Origin: Aquibium microcysteis
Lineage (GTDB): Bacteria > Pseudomonadota > Alphaproteobacteria > Rhizobiales > Rhizobiaceae
Length of the DNA: 64,000 bases
Direction: 5' to 3'
Assembly: GCF_014495845.1 (NCBI RefSeq)
Contig: NZ_CP061080.1
Coordinates: 547,001 to 611,000 of the forward strand
The position numbers and the translations under genes are program-made. Numbering within the stretch: the first letter of the stretch is position 1; every line of letters begins with the position of its first letter. A model generated the notes under the pieces. The model ran no database searches. It was not told the origin of the DNA and saw nothing but the letters and a program-made list of their open reading frames with translations. Shown here piece by piece: positions 17,991 to 27,682 of this stretch.

Positions 17991-18830
17991 CTAGCCCTCC
18001 CGCCCGGAAAACTGCGTCCTGGTCCGGCCGCCGACCCAGACGGTCCCGTCGCCGTCGCGGCTGACCCGGATCCGGCCGGTGCGCCCGAGCCGGGTGCCCT
18101 GTGCGGCGACATAGCCGTCCCGGGCTCTGCCGCTCTCGAACAGCCACTGGCCGACCGACGCGTTGAGGCTGCCGGTGACGGGATCCTCGACGATCGTGCC
18201 CGTCGGACCCGTGAACAGGGCGCGCAGCTCGAAGGCGGCTTCGGCGCCGCGCGGATGCGGCCCGACGAGCCCGACGTCGATCGGGCGCGGGTGGTGGCCG
18301 GCGGGTTCGACGGCGAGGACTGCCGCGGCGGAGGCGAGCATGATGCCCATCCAGCCGGGTCCGTTGTCGATCCAGCGCGCCTCGACGACGGCGGCGGGGT
18401 CGATCCGCAGCATCGCGAGCGCGTCGGCGAGATCGTCGGCCGCGACAGGGCCGGAGCGGATCAGCGGCGGCGCGGCGAAGGAGAGCAGCCCGTCCGCCTC
18501 CCGCACGCGCACCAGCCCGGCGCCGCATTCCTGGATCATGAGGCCCGGTCGCCGCGGCCGGCCGCCGCCGGTGAGCCAGGCATGGCAGCTGCCGAGCGTC
18601 GGATGTCCGGCGAAGGGGAGTTCGCGCGACAGCGTGAAGATGCGCACACGGTAGTCGGCGTCCGCGTGGGTGGGGGGCAGCAGGAAGGCCGTCTCGGAGA
18701 GGTTCGTCCAGCGCGCGATCGCCTGCATCTCCTCGGTGGCGAGGCCGCCGGCCTCCGCCACGACGGCCAGCGGATTGCCGGAAAAGGGGCCGACGCCGAA
18801 GACGTCGACGAGATGGAAGGGGCGTGCCAT
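17991..18830 (-). CDS. PhzF family isomerase
   Basis: A 279-residue protein from ATG 18830 with the PhzF/DapF-like fold: FHLVDVFGVGPFSGNPLAVV, ARWTNLSETAFLLPP (the conserved catalytic Glu), YRVRIFTLSRELPFAGHPTLGS, and the second-half motif EDPVTGSLNASVGQWL. PhzF isomerises trans-2,3-dihydro-3-hydroxyanthranilate in phenazine producers, but homologues outside phenazine clusters are common and have unknown substrates; no phenazine genes are here. The frame extends upstream to 18974 without family similarity. Confidence 0.88.
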   Translation of the reverse strand: MARPFHLVDVFGVGPFSGNPLAVVAEAGGLATEEMQAIARWTNLSETAFLLPPTHADADYRVRIFTLSRELPFAGHPTLGSCHAWLTGGGRPRRPGLMIQECGAGLVRVREADGLLSFAAPPLIRSGPVAADDLADALAMLRIDPAAVVEARWIDNGPGWMGIMLASAAAVLAVEPAGHHPRPIDVGLVGPHPRGAEAAFELRALFTGPTGTIVEDPVTGSLNASVGQWLFESGRARDGYVAAQGTRLGRTGRIRVSRDGDGTVWVGGRTRTQFSGREG

Positions 18831-19074
18831 GGCGGTCTCCTCTGGCTCGGGCGCGGCAACCGCAAGCACTAGCGGCTCCCTGCTGCGAGGAAAAGCGGCC
18901 GGCGCAAGCAGGCGCGGTGCCCGACACTGCCGCCGACTCCGGCCCCGGGAGATGGATATTGCGGTGCACGGCACCTAGCGGACTGAAACAATTAGTGTCG
19001 AGGGTCCCGATGTTGCGCCGCAACGGACTGCGCTAAATAGCCGTTAGCGGCGGTCCAAGATCGAACTGGAGCCG

Positions 19075-22000
19075 ATGCGACCTCTTGCGGAATCATCATC
19101 CATGACCATTCGGACCGCCCCGGTTCGTCTTCCCGAAACTCGGCCTGAAGCCCAGGCCGGGCGCCCGTCTCACCGTCAGCCCACCCGCGAGGAGATCGAG
19201 CTCGAGACCCTCGGCGCCGCGATGGCGAAGGGGGAGGGTGGCGATTTTCCGCCGCCGCGCATCGTCGACGTGGGCGCCGAGACGCTCGGCGCGGCCCGGC
19301 GCATCGACGCCGTGGTGAAGGCCATCGACAAGGCGCGCGTGGAGGGCGAACAGCTGCCGCCGGCCGCGCAGTGGCTGCTGGACAACGCCTACGTGGTGGA
19401 GGACGCCGTGCGCCAGGTGCGCCGCGACCTTCCCAGGAAGTTCTATCGCCAGCTGCCGCAGAGCACGCTGCCGGACGGCCGCGCCGCGCCGCGCGCGCTG
19501 GCGATCGCCTGGGCCTTCGCCAACCATGGCGACGGCGTGATCGGCGCGGCTCGCTTCGAGGCCTTCGTGCGCGGCTTCCAGACCGTGCAGCCGCTGTTCA
19601 TCGGCGAGCTCTGGGCGCTGCCGTCGCTGCTGCGCTACGTGCTGCTGCAGAACCTCGACCGCATCGCGGCCGACACCTACCGCAGCTACCGCGAACGCCG
19701 CGTCGCCAACCTGCTCGCCGACCGCATTGCGTCGGATGCCGACGGCGATCCGATCGCCCAGCTGCGGCTGAAGCGCGACAACCTGCGCGACACGGCCTTT
19801 TCCAGCCAGATCGTCTTCCGGCTCCGCGACGGCGCCCGCAATGCCAGCGCGGCGCTCGAATGGCTGCGCGTGGAGCTGGAGCGGATCGGCACCGACCCCG
19901 AGCAGGCGGCGGCCGCCGAGCAGAACCGACTGTCGGCCGGCAACGCGGCGGCGGGCGTCACCATCCGCGGTCTGCGCCGCGTCAACGACATCGACTGGAC
20001 GCTCTGGTTCGAGGCGCTGAGCACCGTCGACCAGGTGCTGCGCGACGGGACCGACTTCGCCGAACTCGACTTCGCCTCGCGCGACCAGTATCGCGGCGCC
20101 GTCGAGGTGATTTCGAAGAAGGCCAAGATGGCCGAGGCCGAAGTGGCCGCCAGGGCGGTGGCGCTGGCGGCCGAGCGCGCCGGCGCGGGCGGCAGCCCCG
20201 ACGTCGGCCGGCTGCTCGTGGGCAGCGACCGGCCGGTGCTCGAGCGCGCCTGCGGCATCGGCTCGCCGCTCGGAAAGCGGTTCCGCCGCTTCTACGCAAG
20301 GACCGGCTGGATCGGCATCACCGTGCCGGTGCTGGCCGTGATGGTGCTCATGCTGGCCGCCGCGGCCGGCGGCCTCGACCGCATCGGCGTCGCCGGCGGC
20401 GCGCTGGCGCTGATGCTGGCCCTGTTCGCCTTCCCCGCCAGCGAGGCCGCGCTCGGCCTGTTCAACGCGCTGGCCGCGCTGCTGGCCCCGCCGCGCAGCC
20501 TGGTGGGCTACGAGTACAAGGCCGGCGTGCCGGCCGACGCGCGCACCCTCGTCGTCGTTCCGACGCTGATCGGCACGCGCGACGAGATCGACGAGGCGGT
20601 GCGCAACCTCGAGGTCCACTATCTGTCGAACATGGAGGGCGAGATCCACTTCGCCATCCTGTCGGACTGGCCCGACGCGCGCGTCGAGCAGGCCGAGGGC
20701 GACGCCGAACTGCTCGACCTGGCGCGCGAGCGGGTGGCCGAGCTGAACCGCAAGCACCCCCGCGAGGGCGCGCCGCGCTTCTTCCTGCTGCACCGCCGCC
20801 GCGTCTGGAGCGCGGGCGAGGGCTGCTGGATGGGCTGGGAGCGCAAGCGCGGCAAGCTGGAAGAGCTGAACGCGCTGCTGCGCGGCGACGCCCACACCAC
20901 CTATCTGCCGCACGACCCGTTGCTGCCGACCGACGTGCGCTACGTCATGACGCTCGACGCCGACACGCGCATGACCCGCGACGCGGTGCGCCGGCTGGTC
21001 GGCAAGATGCAGCATCCGCTGAACCGGCCGGTGGTGGACGCCGCCCGCCGGCGCGTGGTCTCCGGCCACGCCATCCTGCAGCCGCGCGTCACCCCCTCGC
21101 TGACGACGGGCGACGAGGCCTCGCTGTTCCAGCGCGTCTTCTCGGCCAACCGCGGCATGGACCCCTACGTCTTCGCGGTCTCCAACGTCTACCAGGACGT
21201 CTTCGAGAGCGGCAGCTTCACCGGCAAGGGCCTCTACCACGTCGACGCCATGCGCATGGTGCTCGAAGGACGGATCGAGGAAGGTACGGTGCTGAGCCAC
21301 GACCTTCTCGAAGGCGCCTGGGCCAATGCGGGCTTCGCCAGCGACGTCGAACTCGTCGAGGACTATCCCACCCGCTATTCGGTCGACGTCGCGCGCCATC
21401 ACCGCTGGACCCGCGGCGACTGGCAGCTGCTGCCGCTGCTCGTGGCGCCGTCGTCGGGCATTCCCGGCCTGTCGCGCTGGAAGATGGTCGACAATCTGCG
21501 ACGCTCGCTGATGCCGGTCGCCTGGATCGGCGCGTCGTCGGCCGCCTGGGCGCTGCTGCCGCTGCGCGAGGCGCTGCTGTGGCAGGCCGTGCTGATGCTG
21601 TGCCTGTTCTTCGCGCCGACGGTCGACGTCATCCGGGCGCTGATCGTGCGGCCGCGCCAGACCTCCTATCGCGGCCATGCCCGCGCGGCCACCGGCGACT
21701 TCCTTTCCGCCACCGGCCAGGTCGTGCTGTCGGTCGCCTTCGCCGCCCACCAGGCGAGCTCGATGGCCGACGCCATCCTGCGCACGGCCTACCGCATGGG
21801 CGTGAGCCGCCGCCGCCTGCTCGAGTGGCGCACCGCCTCGCAGACGGCGCGCACGGCCAAGGGCGGTCTCGCCTACCATGTACTGAGCATGTGGGGCGTG
21901 GCCCCCGTCGTGGCGCTGGCGCTGGTGCCGGCCGCGCTCGCCGGCGGACCGACCGTGTGGCTCGCCGCGGCCTTCTCGCTGCTCTGGCTGTCGTCGCCCG

Positions 22001-25000
22001 TCATCGCCTGGGCGGTGAGCCGGCCGCTGGTCAGCGAGGAGCGGCTGGCGATGTCGCCCGAAGTGACGACGGAGCTGCGCATCGCCGCCCGCCGGACCTG
22101 GCGCTACTTCGAGACCTTCGTGACGGCCGAGCACAACATGCTGCCGCCCGACAATTTCCAGGAAGGACCCGTTCCGGTGGTCGCGGGACGGACGTCGCCG
22201 ACCAACGTCGGCATGTATCTCCTGTCGGTGATCGCGGCGCGCGACTTCGGCTGGATCAGCTTGGCCGAGGCCGTGGAGCGCGGCGACCGGACGCTGTCGG
22301 TGCTGGAGCGTCTGCCGCAGCATCGCGGGCATCTCTTCAACTGGTACGACACGCGCACGCTGGTCCCGCTCGCCCCGCGCTACGTCTCGAGCGTCGACAG
22401 CGGCAACCTCGCCGGCCACCTGCTGACGCTGTCGGCCGCCTACCGCAGCTGGGCCGAGGCGCTCGCCATCCATCTTCACGGCGACCTCGCCGGCATTTCG
22501 GACGTGGCGCGGGTGCTGGAGGAGACGCTGGCCGACCTGCCGGACGACCGCCGCTCGCTGCGCGCCATGCGCCACCGTCTCGCCGACCGGCTGGAGGGCC
22601 TGCGCCGCTCGGTCGACTCGATCCTGGCCGAGCCGGCCACGGCGTCGATGGGGATCGTCAGCCTGCCGGTCATCGCCGCCGACATCCGCAAGCTCGCCTT
22701 CGCGCTGAACGAGGAGACGCGGTCGCAGAAGAGCCGGCTGCTGCTCGACTGGGCGATCGCGCTCGAGACGACCTGCGCGGCCCACGTGGCCGACGTCGAG
22801 CTCGACGAGCGCGGCATCGCGGAGCTGCGGGCGAGGCTGCTCGCTGTCGCCGACCGCGCCCGCCGCTTCGCGCTGCGGACGGACTTCTCCTTCCTGCTGC
22901 GCAAGGATCGCAAGCTCCTGTCGATCGGCTACCGGGTCGAGGACCAGGAACTGGACGAGGCCTGCTACGACCTGCTCGCCTCCGAGGCCCGCCTGACCAG
23001 CCTGTTCGGCATCGCCAAGGGCGACCTGCCGACGGAGCACTGGTTCCGGCTCGGCCGGCCGCTGACCGAGATCGCGCTGCGCGGCGCGCTCGTCTCGTGG
23101 TCCGGCTCGATGTTCGAATATCTGATGCCGCCGCTGGTGATGAAGGAGCCGCTCGGCGGACTGCTCAACCAGTCGAGCAACCTCGCCATCCGCCGTCACA
23201 TCTCCTACGGGCGGTCGAACGGCGTGCCGTGGGGCATCTCGGAAGCGGCCTACAGCGCCCGCGACCAGGACATGAACTACCAGTACCAGGCTTTCGGCGT
23301 ACCGGGCCTGGGCCTGAAGCGCGGGCTCGCCGACAACATGGTGGTGGCGCCCTATGCGAGCTTCCTCGCCGCCCAGTTCGAGCCCGCGAAGGCGGCCGCC
23401 AACCTTGCCGAACTGCGCCGCCTCGGCGCGCTCGGCGCCTATGGCTACGTCGACGCCGTCGACTTCACGCCCGAGCGGCTGCCGGCCGGCAAGACCCACG
23501 TGACGGTGCGCAACTACATGGCACATCACCAGGGCATGTCGGTGGTTGCCATCGGCAACGCCATCATGAACGGCCGCATGCGCGACCGCTTCCATGCCGA
23601 TCCGCTGATCGAGGCGGCCGAGCTGCTCCTGCAGGAGAAGGCGCCGCGCCAGATCATCAACGTGGTCGGCAGCGAGGAAGAGGCGCCGACCCGGATCAAG
23701 TCCGCGAGCGCAGGCCGCGGCGCCGACCTGCGCCGCTTCGCCGAGCCGGCCGTGGCGCGCCATTCGGCGAGCGTCCTGTCGAACGGCCGCTACGGCGTCT
23801 TCGTCACCGCGCAGGGCACGGGCTACAGCCGGTGCGGCGACGTGGCGGTGACGCGCTGGGCGGGCGATCCGTCCGAGGACCGGTCCGGCAGCTTCGTCTT
23901 CGTGACCGACGCGGCCTCGGGCGAATGGTGGTCGGCCACCGGCGCGCCGAAGGCGCATACGGACGAGCGCGCGGAGACCATCCTGGCCGACGATCGCGCG
24001 ACCTTCCGCAAGTGGATCGGCACCTTCCGCTCCGAGGTCGAGGTGATCGTGCTCAGCGACGTCGACGGCGAGGCGCGCCGCGTCACGCTCGTCAACGACG
24101 GTCCCGAGGAGAAGCTGATCGACCTGACCTCCTTCGCCGAAATCGTGCTCGGCGACCGGTCGGGCGACGCCTCGCATCCCGCCTTCTCCAAGATGTTCGT
24201 GCGGACGGAACTGTCGGCCGACCGCAGCAGGCTGCACGCCACGCGCAATCCCCGCTCGCCGGGCGAGCGCGCGCCGGTGATGGTGCATTTCGCGACCGCC
24301 GAGCCGGGCATCGTGCTCGACCGGCAGGCCGAGACGGACCGGCGCGCCTTCATCGGCCGCGGCCGCAGCATCGCCGATCCGGCCGCCATGCAGCCGGGTG
24401 CGTCCCTCTCGGGCGGGGAGGGCCACGTGCTCGACCCGGTCGCGGCGCTGCGCTGCCGCGTGAGGGTGCCGGCCGGCAAGAAGACGGTCGTCACCTTCTG
24501 GACCGTCGTCGCGCCCACGCGCGCCGAAGCCGACGACATGGCGCTGCGGCTCGAGGACCAGGAGGCGTTCGACCGCCAGGCGGCGCATGCCTGGACCCGG
24601 TCGCAGATCCAGACCCGCCATCACGGCCTCACGCTCATCGAGGCGGCCGGCGCCCAGCGTCTCGCGGGCTTCCTGCACTTCGCCAATCCTGAACTGCGCG
24701 CGGCCCCGGAGGTGATCGCGGAAGGGCTGGGCTCGCAGTCGCTGCTGTGGCCGGCCTCGATCTCCGGCGACCATCCGATCGTCGTGCTGCGCGTCAGCGG
24801 ACCCGACGACGTCGAGCCGGTGGCCACGACGCTCCGGCTGCACGGCTATCTGCGGGCGCGCGGCGTGATCTTCGATCTCGTCGTCCTCAACGAGGAACTG
24901 CCGAGCTACGCGCAGGACTTCCAGCAGGAACTCGAACGGCTCTGCTCGGCCGAGCGGCTGCGCCAGGGCGCCGACGGCGGCCGCCACCACATCTTCGCCC

Positions 25001-27672
25001 TGCGCGCCGACCGGCTGGAGGCGGAGACGCTGAAGACCATCGTGGCGGCGGCGCGGGTGCTGCTCAACGCCCGCAACGGCACCGTCTTCCAGCAGCTGGA
25101 GCGCGCCGAGACGCTGGCCATGGAGCATGCGCGCCAGCGGCCGGTGCTGGCAGTGCCGCGCCGCGAGGCCGGGCTGGTGCCGGACGCCGGCGCGAACCGC
25201 GCCTCCGAACTGTCCGAGACGCTCGATTTCTGGAACGGCTTCGGCGGTTTCGACGAGGACGGGCGGGACTACGTCGTGCATCTCGACGGCGACCGCTGGA
25301 CGCCGCAGCCCTGGATCAACGTGGTGGCCAACGACGCCTTCGGCTTCCAGGTCTCGGCCGAGGGCGCATCCTCGACGTGGAGCCGCAACAGCCGCGACTT
25401 CCAGATCACGCCCTGGTCGAACGACCCGGTCGCCGACCGTCCTGGCGAGGGCTTCTACATCGTCGACCGCGACACGGGCGAGGCCTTCGCGCCGACCGCC
25501 GCCGTGCTGCGCGATCCGCAGGCGGCCTATGTCGCGCGCCACACGCAGGGCCTCTCGCGCTTCTCGCGACGGCAGGGGACCCTCGACGTCGCGCTGACCC
25601 AGCTCGTCGACCCGGCCGATCCGGTGAAGGCCTCGACGCTCGCCATCACCAATGGCGGGACGGAGCCGGTTCGGCTGCGGCTCTACGCCTATGCGGAGTG
25701 GGTGCTGGGCAACGGCCGCGCGCGCACCGCCGCCATGATCCTGCCCGGGGTCGAGCGCGCCGAGGGGGTGCTGACCGCGCGCAATCCGTTCAGCATCGAC
25801 TACAGCGACCGCGTGTCCTTCCTCTGCAGCGACGCCACGGACGTGGCGCTCGGCTGTGACCGTGCCGAATTCCTCGGCCGCGGCGACGTGCGGTTCCCCG
25901 ACATGGTGCTGGCCGGCGCCCTGCCGTCGGGCCCGGTCGAGGCCGGCCGCGATCCCTGCGCGGTCGTGGCCCGCGACGTCGAGGTGGCCCCCGGCGAGAC
26001 GCTGCACGCGACCTTCCTGCTCGGCGACGCCGGTTCGCGCGCGGCCGCGCTCGACCTCGTGCGCCGGCACCGCGCGACGACGCCGCAGGAGCGGGAACGG
26101 CGGGTCCGCGGCGAGTGGGACGGCTTCGGCCGGACCCTGTCGGTGGCGACTCCCGACCCGTCCTTCGACCACATCGTCAACCACTGGCTCGCCTATCAGG
26201 TGCTGGCGTGCCGGGTGCGGGCCCGCTCGGCCTTCTACCAGTCGAGCGGCGCCTACGGCTTCCGCGACCAGCTGCAGGACACGCTGGCGCTTTTGCTGCA
26301 CGATCCCTCGCTGGCGCGCGCGCAGATCCTCAACGCCGCCTCCCGGCAGTTCCCCGAAGGCGACGTGCAGCATTGGTGGCTGCCGAACGGACCCGGCGTG
26401 CGCACGCGCATCGCCGACGACGTGGTGTGGCTCGCCCATGCCGTCGCGCGCTACGTGGAGGTGACGGGCGACGCGTCGATCCTCGACGAAACGACGCCCT
26501 TCCTCGAAGGGGCGGCGCTGAAGCCGGGCGAACACGACGCCTTCTTCCTGCCGGAGGTCTCGACCGGCCGTGCCACCGTGCGCGAGCACTGCATCCGGGC
26601 GCTGGATCTCGCGATCGCGCGCACCGGCGCCTCCGGCCTGCCGCTGATCCTCGGCGGCGACTGGAACGACGGCATGAACCGCGTCGGCGAGGACGGCCGC
26701 GGCGAGAGCGTCTGGCTCGGCTGGTTCCTGTTCAAGGCGCTGCGCGACTTCGCGCCGCTCGTCGCCCGCAGCGATCCGCAGCGTGCGCAGGAATGGTCGG
26801 CCCATGCCGAAAAGCTCCGGACCGCGCTCGAGACCGAGGCCTGGGACGGCGAATGGTACCGTCGTGCCACCTATGACGACGGCACGCCGCTCGGCTCGCA
26901 CCTGTCGGACGAATGCCGGATCGATTCCATCGCCCAGTCCTGGGCGGTGCTGTCGGGCGGGGCGAGCGAGGAGCGCGGCCGCATGGCCGTCGCGTCGGCG
27001 CTGCGCCAGCTGGTCGATCCGCAGGCCGGGGTGGTGAAGCTGTTCGATCCGCCCTTCGCGGAGGGCGGCCGCGATCCCGGCTACATCCGCGCCTACCCGC
27101 CGGGCGTGCGCGAGAACGGCGGTCAGTACACCCACGCGGCCGCCTGGCTGGTGCTGGCGCTGGCTGGGCTCGGGCAGGCGCAGGACGCCTACCGGCTGTT
27201 CTCGATGCTCAATCCGGTGAACCATGCGCTCGACGCTCAGGCGGCCGAACGCTACCGGGTCGAGCCCTACGTGGTGGCCGCCGACGTCCATTCCGGGCCG
27301 GGTCGCGACGGACGCGGCGGCTGGTCCTGGTACACCGGCTCGGCCGGCTGGCTCTACCGCGCCGCCGTCGAGGGCATCCTCGGCATCCGGCGCACGGGCG
27401 ACCGCGTCACCGTCGCGCCCGCCCTGCCGCCGGCCTGGAACGGCTTCGAGGCGGTGCTGCGGCTCGGCGCGGCGACGTGGCGCATCGAGGTGCGGCGGGG
27501 CGCGGTTGCGTCGGTCACGGTCGACGGCGCGGAGACGGACGGCAGCTTCCCGGTGACCGCCGAGGGCGATCACCTCGTCACGGTGGTGGTGGCCCCGTCC
27601 GATGGCCGGGCACTGATGGAGGCATCGTCCTTCGCCGGCGCCTTCCTTCCTGCGCCCCCGAAGGCGGCATGA
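19075..27672 (+). CDS. ndvB: Cyclic beta-1,2-glucan synthase
   Basis: A 2,865-residue inner-membrane protein, the size of Cgs/NdvB/ChvB. It builds cyclic beta-1,2-glucan from UDP-glucose on its own protein primer. Layout: a helical N-terminal region (1-410); membrane segments at about 412-475; a GT84 domain around 480-830 with MTLDADTRM (DxD-like), EDYPTRYS and HHRWTRGDWQLLPL; more membrane segments at about 820-1000; then glycan-binding/GH94 phosphorylase-like parts that set ring size, including YGFRDQLQD (about 2396), HWWLPNGPGVRTRIADD and the catalytic GGDWNDGMN (about 2528). ATG 19075 is used; ATG 19102 is possible. It is followed 10 nt later by the exporter gene. Confidence 0.97.
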   Translation: MRPLAESSSMTIRTAPVRLPETRPEAQAGRPSHRQPTREEIELETLGAAMAKGEGGDFPPPRIVDVGAETLGAARRIDAVVKAIDKARVEGEQLPPAAQWLLDNAYVVEDAVRQVRRDLPRKFYRQLPQSTLPDGRAAPRALAIAWAFANHGDGVIGAARFEAFVRGFQTVQPLFIGELWALPSLLRYVLLQNLDRIAADTYRSYRERRVANLLADRIASDADGDPIAQLRLKRDNLRDTAFSSQIVFRLRDGARNASAALEWLRVELERIGTDPEQAAAAEQNRLSAGNAAAGVTIRGLRRVNDIDWTLWFEALSTVDQVLRDGTDFAELDFASRDQYRGAVEVISKKAKMAEAEVAARAVALAAERAGAGGSPDVGRLLVGSDRPVLERACGIGSPLGKRFRRFYARTGWIGITVPVLAVMVLMLAAAAGGLDRIGVAGGALALMLALFAFPASEAALGLFNALAALLAPPRSLVGYEYKAGVPADARTLVVVPTLIGTRDEIDEAVRNLEVHYLSNMEGEIHFAILSDWPDARVEQAEGDAELLDLARERVAELNRKHPREGAPRFFLLHRRRVWSAGEGCWMGWERKRGKLEELNALLRGDAHTTYLPHDPLLPTDVRYVMTLDADTRMTRDAVRRLVGKMQHPLNRPVVDAARRRVVSGHAILQPRVTPSLTTGDEASLFQRVFSANRGMDPYVFAVSNVYQDVFESGSFTGKGLYHVDAMRMVLEGRIEEGTVLSHDLLEGAWANAGFASDVELVEDYPTRYSVDVARHHRWTRGDWQLLPLLVAPSSGIPGLSRWKMVDNLRRSLMPVAWIGASSAAWALLPLREALLWQAVLMLCLFFAPTVDVIRALIVRPRQTSYRGHARAATGDFLSATGQVVLSVAFAAHQASSMADAILRTAYRMGVSRRRLLEWRTASQTARTAKGGLAYHVLSMWGVAPVVALALVPAALAGGPTVWLAAAFSLLWLSSPVIAWAVSRPLVSEERLAMSPEVTTELRIAARRTWRYFETFVTAEHNMLPPDNFQEGPVPVVAGRTSPTNVGMYLLSVIAARDFGWISLAEAVERGDRTLSVLERLPQHRGHLFNWYDTRTLVPLAPRYVSSVDSGNLAGHLLTLSAAYRSWAEALAIHLHGDLAGISDVARVLEETLADLPDDRRSLRAMRHRLADRLEGLRRSVDSILAEPATASMGIVSLPVIAADIRKLAFALNEETRSQKSRLLLDWAIALETTCAAHVADVELDERGIAELRARLLAVADRARRFALRTDFSFLLRKDRKLLSIGYRVEDQELDEACYDLLASEARLTSLFGIAKGDLPTEHWFRLGRPLTEIALRGALVSWSGSMFEYLMPPLVMKEPLGGLLNQSSNLAIRRHISYGRSNGVPWGISEAAYSARDQDMNYQYQAFGVPGLGLKRGLADNMVVAPYASFLAAQFEPAKAAANLAELRRLGALGAYGYVDAVDFTPERLPAGKTHVTVRNYMAHHQGMSVVAIGNAIMNGRMRDRFHADPLIEAAELLLQEKAPRQIINVVGSEEEAPTRIKSASAGRGADLRRFAEPAVARHSASVLSNGRYGVFVTAQGTGYSRCGDVAVTRWAGDPSEDRSGSFVFVTDAASGEWWSATGAPKAHTDERAETILADDRATFRKWIGTFRSEVEVIVLSDVDGEARRVTLVNDGPEEKLIDLTSFAEIVLGDRSGDASHPAFSKMFVRTELSADRSRLHATRNPRSPGERAPVMVHFATAEPGIVLDRQAETDRRAFIGRGRSIADPAAMQPGASLSGGEGHVLDPVAALRCRVRVPAGKKTVVTFWTVVAPTRAEADDMALRLEDQEAFDRQAAHAWTRSQIQTRHHGLTLIEAAGAQRLAGFLHFANPELRAAPEVIAEGLGSQSLLWPASISGDHPIVVLRVSGPDDVEPVATTLRLHGYLRARGVIFDLVVLNEELPSYAQDFQQELERLCSAERLRQGADGGRHHIFALRADRLEAETLKTIVAAARVLLNARNGTVFQQLERAETLAMEHARQRPVLAVPRREAGLVPDAGANRASELSETLDFWNGFGGFDEDGRDYVVHLDGDRWTPQPWINVVANDAFGFQVSAEGASSTWSRNSRDFQITPWSNDPVADRPGEGFYIVDRDTGEAFAPTAAVLRDPQAAYVARHTQGLSRFSRRQGTLDVALTQLVDPADPVKASTLAITNGGTEPVRLRLYAYAEWVLGNGRARTAAMILPGVERAEGVLTARNPFSIDYSDRVSFLCSDATDVALGCDRAEFLGRGDVRFPDMVLAGALPSGPVEAGRDPCAVVARDVEVAPGETLHATFLLGDAGSRAAALDLVRRHRATTPQERERRVRGEWDGFGRTLSVATPDPSFDHIVNHWLAYQVLACRVRARSAFYQSSGAYGFRDQLQDTLALLLHDPSLARAQILNAASRQFPEGDVQHWWLPNGPGVRTRIADDVVWLAHAVARYVEVTGDASILDETTPFLEGAALKPGEHDAFFLPEVSTGRATVREHCIRALDLAIARTGASGLPLILGGDWNDGMNRVGEDGRGESVWLGWFLFKALRDFAPLVARSDPQRAQEWSAHAEKLRTALETEAWDGEWYRRATYDDGTPLGSHLSDECRIDSIAQSWAVLSGGASEERGRMAVASALRQLVDPQAGVVKLFDPPFAEGGRDPGYIRAYPPGVRENGGQYTHAAAWLVLALAGLGQAQDAYRLFSMLNPVNHALDAQAAERYRVEPYVVAADVHSGPGRDGRGGWSWYTGSAGWLYRAAVEGILGIRRTGDRVTVAPALPPAWNGFEAVLRLGAATWRIEVRRGAVASVTVDGAETDGSFPVTAEGDHLVTVVVAPSDGRALMEASSFAGAFLPAPPKAA

Positions 27673-27682
27673 GGTCCTGACC

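Noticed and set aside
17991..18830. PhzF homologue as a sign of phenazine biosynthesis.
   Set aside because: No other phenazine gene is nearby, and PhzF-like proteins are widespread with other roles.
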